Shown here piece after piece: positions 60,664 through 64,000 of a stretch of DNA of 64,000 nucleotides. Position 1 is the stretch's first letter; every line of letters starts with the position of its first letter. The stretch is taken from positions 45,664-109,663 of the forward strand of contig CACKGK010000004.1 of the NCBI GenBank assembly GCA_902599665.1. The letters run 5' to 3'. Made by a program: the position numbers and the translations under genes. Source of the stretch: an uncultured Pelagibacteraceae bacterium (lineage in GTDB: Bacteria; Pseudomonadota; Alphaproteobacteria; Pelagibacterales; Pelagibacteraceae). The notes beneath the pieces were generated by a model, which saw only the letters and a program-made list of their open reading frames with translations, had not been told where the DNA came from and made no database searches.

Positions 60664-61884
60664 TTAAATGTAACGCATGTTATCTTCGTTAACTGCTTTT
60701 TCTAATCTTATTAAAAAATCTGGTATTGCACTTTTAACCCTACTCCATGTGGGAATAAAAGGTGTGTCCATTGGATTTTGGTAAAAAGCATCGCCTGCTT
60801 TCATAATATTTGCAGCAAATAATTCTACTGCCTTTTCCTCTGTATGAGAGTCAAATTTTAAACCATTCATTTGTGCATCATTTCTATACGCATCTATTAA
60901 ATCTAAAGCTGCTCTATAATATGTTGCTTTTAAAGATCTAAATTGTTCTTTACTAAATGAGTGACCCTGGGTTGCTAGTTTCTTTATAAATGTTTTAATT
61001 ATATCAATAGACATTCTTGATAAACCTTGCTTTTCATCATTTATAGATAAGTTTTGATGTTTGTGATCATAAGTATCTGCTAAATCTACCTGACATATAT
61101 TTTGTGGAGAAAAGTTTCTTTGCATTTCAGACAAAATTCCAATTTCTATTCCCCAATCTGAAGAAATTCTTAATTCTGGGAGAATATTTCTTCTAAATGA
61201 AAATTCTCCCGCTAGAGGATATTTAAAAGATTTCATAAAGTTAAGATAATCACTGTTACCGATAGTTTTCTCTAATGCATTTAATAATGGAAATACAAGT
61301 AATCTTGCAACTCTTCCATTCATTTTGTTATCTGCGACTCTTGGATAAAAACCCTTACAAAATTCAAAATTAAATAGTGGGTTTACAACAGGATAAAATA
61401 GTTTTGCTAACATTCTTCGATCATAAGTTTTGATATCACAATCATGTAATGCTACAGACCTTGCACTGTCTCTTGCTATAGACATACCAATGCAATACCA
61501 AACATTTCGACCTTTTCCATATTCATTAGGAGCAAGGCCTAATTTTTTTAACTCTTTATCTAATTTTTTTAGGCCAGGTCCATCATTCCAAAGAATAGTA
61601 AATGGTGTTTCTAATTTCTCAAAAAATGTCCAAGCCTTTCTTGCTTGAGCTTCAGTTGCTTTATCTAGACCTATAATTATATGATTTAGATAATTAGTTT
61701 TACTTATTTCACTGACAATTTTTGGTAAAGCGTCACCTTTTAATTCTGAATAAAGACATGGCAAAATAAGTTCCATTTTTCTCTCTTTTGAAAAATTTAA
61801 TAGATCTCTTTCTAGATCTTTAGTTGACTTAGTGCCAAAGTCATGAAGCGTTGAAATAGTGCCATCTTGATAGAAATCACTCAT
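60664..61884 (-). CDS. glucosyl-3-phosphoglycerate synthase-like glycosyltransferase
   Basis: LILPCLYSELKGDALPKIVSEI; IARDSARSVALHDCDIKTYDRRML; EFSFRRNILPELRISSDWGIEIG. Confidence 0.82.
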   Translation of the reverse strand: MSDFYQDGTISTLHDFGTKSTKDLERDLLNFSKERKMELILPCLYSELKGDALPKIVSEISKTNYLNHIIIGLDKATEAQARKAWTFFEKLETPFTILWNDGPGLKKLDKELKKLGLAPNEYGKGRNVWYCIGMSIARDSARSVALHDCDIKTYDRRMLAKLFYPVVNPLFNFEFCKGFYPRVADNKMNGRVARLLVFPLLNALEKTIGNSDYLNFMKSFKYPLAGEFSFRRNILPELRISSDWGIEIGILSEMQRNFSPQNICQVDLADTYDHKHQNLSINDEKQGLSRMSIDIIKTFIKKLATQGHSFSKEQFRSLKATYYRAALDLIDAYRNDAQMNGLKFDSHTEEKAVELFAANIMKAGDAFYQNPMDTPFIPTWSRVKSAIPDFLIRLEKAVNEDNMRYI

Positions 61885-61898
61885 GGCGGAAACCTATC

Positions 61899-62702
61899 CT
61901 AAGTTTTAATTTTTTGTATAGCCGTTTTGATCACATCAGACCATCCTCTAGGTGATGGCTCTGAAGATTTGATTAAATCATCTATATTTATCAATGAACT
62001 GTTAAAATTATCATTTTTTACTAAACATGGGTAATTAGACTGTTTTATCATTTCTATATCATTTTCATTGTCCCCGACACCAATTGTTATGATCTCATCA
62101 TCTAATTCTTTGCTAATTAACCGAAGGGCTTTGGTCATGGCTTGTGATTTATTTACATTGTCACAAATATTCATTATTCGCCCTCCGGTTTGAACTGTTA
62201 ATCCAACATCATTGATAATTTTAAAAAATTCATTTTTTTCAATTTCATTTCCCATAAATTGAATTGGTAATGAATAGTTTCTTTTTGTAGCCAACATCAT
62301 TTTATTCGATGGAAGTCCAAAAATTTTTTCTTGTTCTTCATGTTTTAATTTTAGAATAAAATTAATTTTTTGATTTAAATTATCTGGAATAATTTCATTA
62401 TATATTGAAATGATTTGATGAGCAGGTCTACTTATTGATATTTTATTTGGTAATTCCTTGTGTATTAAATTAAGTCCATGAATAGAAGATCCATTCTCTG
62501 AAATAAAAGGTAAATTTAAATTATGTTGTTTATTAAAATCTAATAATTCAGCTTCTGTTTTGCTAGAGTTTGGGATTATTTTAATACCCTCAGAAATCAG
62601 ATCTTTAAAATAATCCTCAATTTCGTCAAACTTAAATGTATCTTTGTCTAATAGAGATCCATCCAGATCAGTAAAAATTATAATTTGTTTTTTTTGTTTC
62701 AT
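61899..62702 (-). CDS. mannosyl/glucosyl-3-phosphoglycerate phosphatase-like HAD-IIB hydrolase
   Basis: IIFTDLDGSLLD; NSSKTEAELLDF; GVGDNENDIEMIKQ; start MKQKKQ preferred over ORF start 62720. Confidence 0.82.
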   Translation of the reverse strand: MKQKKQIIIFTDLDGSLLDKDTFKFDEIEDYFKDLISEGIKIIPNSSKTEAELLDFNKQHNLNLPFISENGSSIHGLNLIHKELPNKISISRPAHQIISIYNEIIPDNLNQKINFILKLKHEEQEKIFGLPSNKMMLATKRNYSLPIQFMGNEIEKNEFFKIINDVGLTVQTGGRIMNICDNVNKSQAMTKALRLISKELDDEIITIGVGDNENDIEMIKQSNYPCLVKNDNFNSSLINIDDLIKSSEPSPRGWSDVIKTAIQKIKT

Positions 62703-62743
62703 TAAAGTAAGTATTAGCATAAATACTCATGAAAATAACTCAT

Positions 62744-62782
62744 GCCCTCGTGGTGAAATTGGTAGACACAAAGGACTTAAAA
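62744..62782 (+). pseudogene. tRNA-Leu(UAA) 5'-half remnant (acceptor 5' strand, D-arm, anticodon stem 5' strand and loop)
   Basis: GCCCTCGTGGTGAAATTGGTAGACACAAAGGACTTAAAA; following sequence cannot pair with AAGGA and no T-arm follows. Confidence 0.75.
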
Positions 62783-62805
62783 GACATAGTGTAGAGCAAT
62801 TAGAT

Positions 62806-62830
62806 AGTCTCATACAGTCTCATACAGTCT
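62806..62830. repeat. short tandem repeat AGTCTCATAC x2.5
   Basis: AGTCTCATACAGTCTCATACAGTCT directly readable. Confidence 0.85.
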
Positions 62831-62952
62831 TAAATCCCATTAAATCCTATACTTTAAAAAAACCTTTAATTATTTTTATTGGAAAATATGAATAATAAAT
62901 TCTTTCAAACTAGAAGTAGACTAGAAGTCAATATGATATTGTAATAGTATTT

Positions 62953-63492
62953 TTGATTATGAAATTTATTTTAAAAATTGTTTTTTTCATTTTAATTTTG
63001 CCTAGCATGTCATATGCAGCAACTCCGTTTACTTACTTATCATGTAAAGCTATTGTTATGGAAAATAAAACAGAAGATGGCCCCTTTAAAAATAACGATA
63101 AGTTAAAGAGTGGAACAAATATCGGGTATTTTTTTTACAAATACAAAGAAATTAAAAAAAAATCAAAAGTTATGATACATGAGCAAAGTTTTCTTAACCA
63201 TGGCTGGGATTGGAAAGGAAAAAAACCTGAAAAATATACATTACAATCTACAAAATGGGATAGTTACTCAAATGAAGACCAAATTTATACATTTGTTGAT
63301 AAAGCTAAAGTTGAAGGCACCACAGTTACAATGGGGTTTGCGGTCCAAAAAATAGATAATAACTATCACAATAGTGTAACATTTTCGATGTTTGAAAATA
63401 ATAAAAGCACTCTCGACATTGTTATGGATCAAGTTTGTGAAAAGATTGATAAAACAGATTATAGAGATTTAATAAAAAACGGAGTTAAATAA
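62953..63492 (+). CDS. secreted hypothetical protein
   Basis: signal peptide KFILKIVFFILILPSMSYA; complete ORF; start could be internal ATG at 62959. Confidence 0.65.
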   Translation: MIMKFILKIVFFILILPSMSYAATPFTYLSCKAIVMENKTEDGPFKNNDKLKSGTNIGYFFYKYKEIKKKSKVMIHEQSFLNHGWDWKGKKPEKYTLQSTKWDSYSNEDQIYTFVDKAKVEGTTVTMGFAVQKIDNNYHNSVTFSMFENNKSTLDIVMDQVCEKIDKTDYRDLIKNGVK

Positions 63493-63520
63493 ATCATCTT
63501 TAAAACAACTTATTAAAAAA

Positions 63521-64000
63521 ATGAAATATTTTATTAAAATAATACTCTTGTTAATTTTAATTAAACCCAATGCATTTGCAGAGTCCAAATGGGGAAGAGG
63601 TGAGATAAATCTGCATCCTGGTGTTGCCGCAAAGTTTGTTGAGTATGTCAAAGGATCAACAACATCTAAAGCACCTTATTTGTTTGCTGTTTCTATGGAT
63701 GGTAATGCGTATAGCTATTTATACTGCTCTGCTGGAATGAATAATTGCAAAGGTGGAGATAGTAACATTCTTCAAAATTGTGAAAGATCTGGAAATGGAG
63801 TTGAATGCAAATTATTTGCAAGAAACAGAACAATCAAATGGGATAATGGAATTAATACCGGAAAAGGGAAAAAATCAAAAATTAATAGCAAGTTGTCTGA
63901 AAAAGAAATTTTTGCAAGACTGACTGAATTGGGTTTTTTAGGTGATATAAAAAATTCTAACAATAATCAAGAATCCTCAAATAAAAATAATTCAAAAAAA
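63521..64000 (+). CDS. secreted hypothetical protein, 3' end beyond window
   Basis: ATG at 63521 opens MKYFIKIILLLILIKPNAFAESKWGRGEINLHPGVAAKFVEYVKGS..., open to window end; missing from track because it has no stop here. Confidence 0.7.
   Translation, partial: MKYFIKIILLLILIKPNAFAESKWGRGEINLHPGVAAKFVEYVKGSTTSKAPYLFAVSMDGNAYSYLYCSAGMNNCKGGDSNILQNCERSGNGVECKLFARNRTIKWDNGINTGKGKKSKINSKLSEKEIFARLTELGFLGDIKNSNNNQESSNKNNSKK

Noticed and set aside
62644-62895. ORF of 83 aa on + strand
   Set aside because: It runs through the 5' end of the phosphatase gene and the tRNA remnant; no domain is recognisable, so it is treated as spurious.
62744-62952. Group I intron in the anticodon loop of tRNA-Leu(UAA)
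   Set aside because: The break site is in the right loop, but I found no P7-type core sequences and no 3' exon (AATCC plus T-arm) downstream before the next gene.
1-64000. CRISPR arrays, rRNA operons, IS elements, intact prophage
   Set aside because: No regularly spaced repeats, rRNA motifs, transposase or phage structural genes were seen in the ORFs or intergenic DNA.

Overview
This is an AT-rich, tightly packed chromosome segment whose gene content and spacing look like SAR11/Pelagibacterales (Alphaproteobacteria). That lineage call is inference from composition and gene repertoire; no search was run. Core blocks include purB-purC-purS-purQ-purL with bolA and a monothiol glutaredoxin, map-sfsA, nadE-cysS-cimA-trmJ-rpsD, glmS, a class I ribonucleotide reductase, prpD-prpB-prpC, rpoZ, and a malonyl-CoA decarboxylase-dus pair. 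Transport and metabolic modules include a polar amino-acid ABC importer with no local ATPase, TctCBA with a Tat-type amine oxidase, and TRAP PQM next to malonyl-CoA decarboxylase and a class III CoA-transferase. Others are an AdoMetDC-spermidine synthase fusion, a stand-alone GlmU acetyltransferase domain beside GlmS, and a glucosylglycerate-type synthase/phosphatase pair. The most interesting sequence-level signals are: (1) a strong inverted repeat directly after the substrate-binding-protein gene in all three solute transport operons (ABC, TTT, TRAP), twice with a U-tract running into the next start codon; (2) matching TTGAC(A/T)-N17-TTTAAT promoters in front of two of those genes; (3) a tRNA-Leu(UAA) 5' half cut exactly at the end of the anticodon loop; (4) unannotated micro-ORFs at 58147-58524; (5) four convergent gene pairs sharing a TTAA or TTAG double stop. 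No CRISPR array, rRNA or intact prophage was seen.
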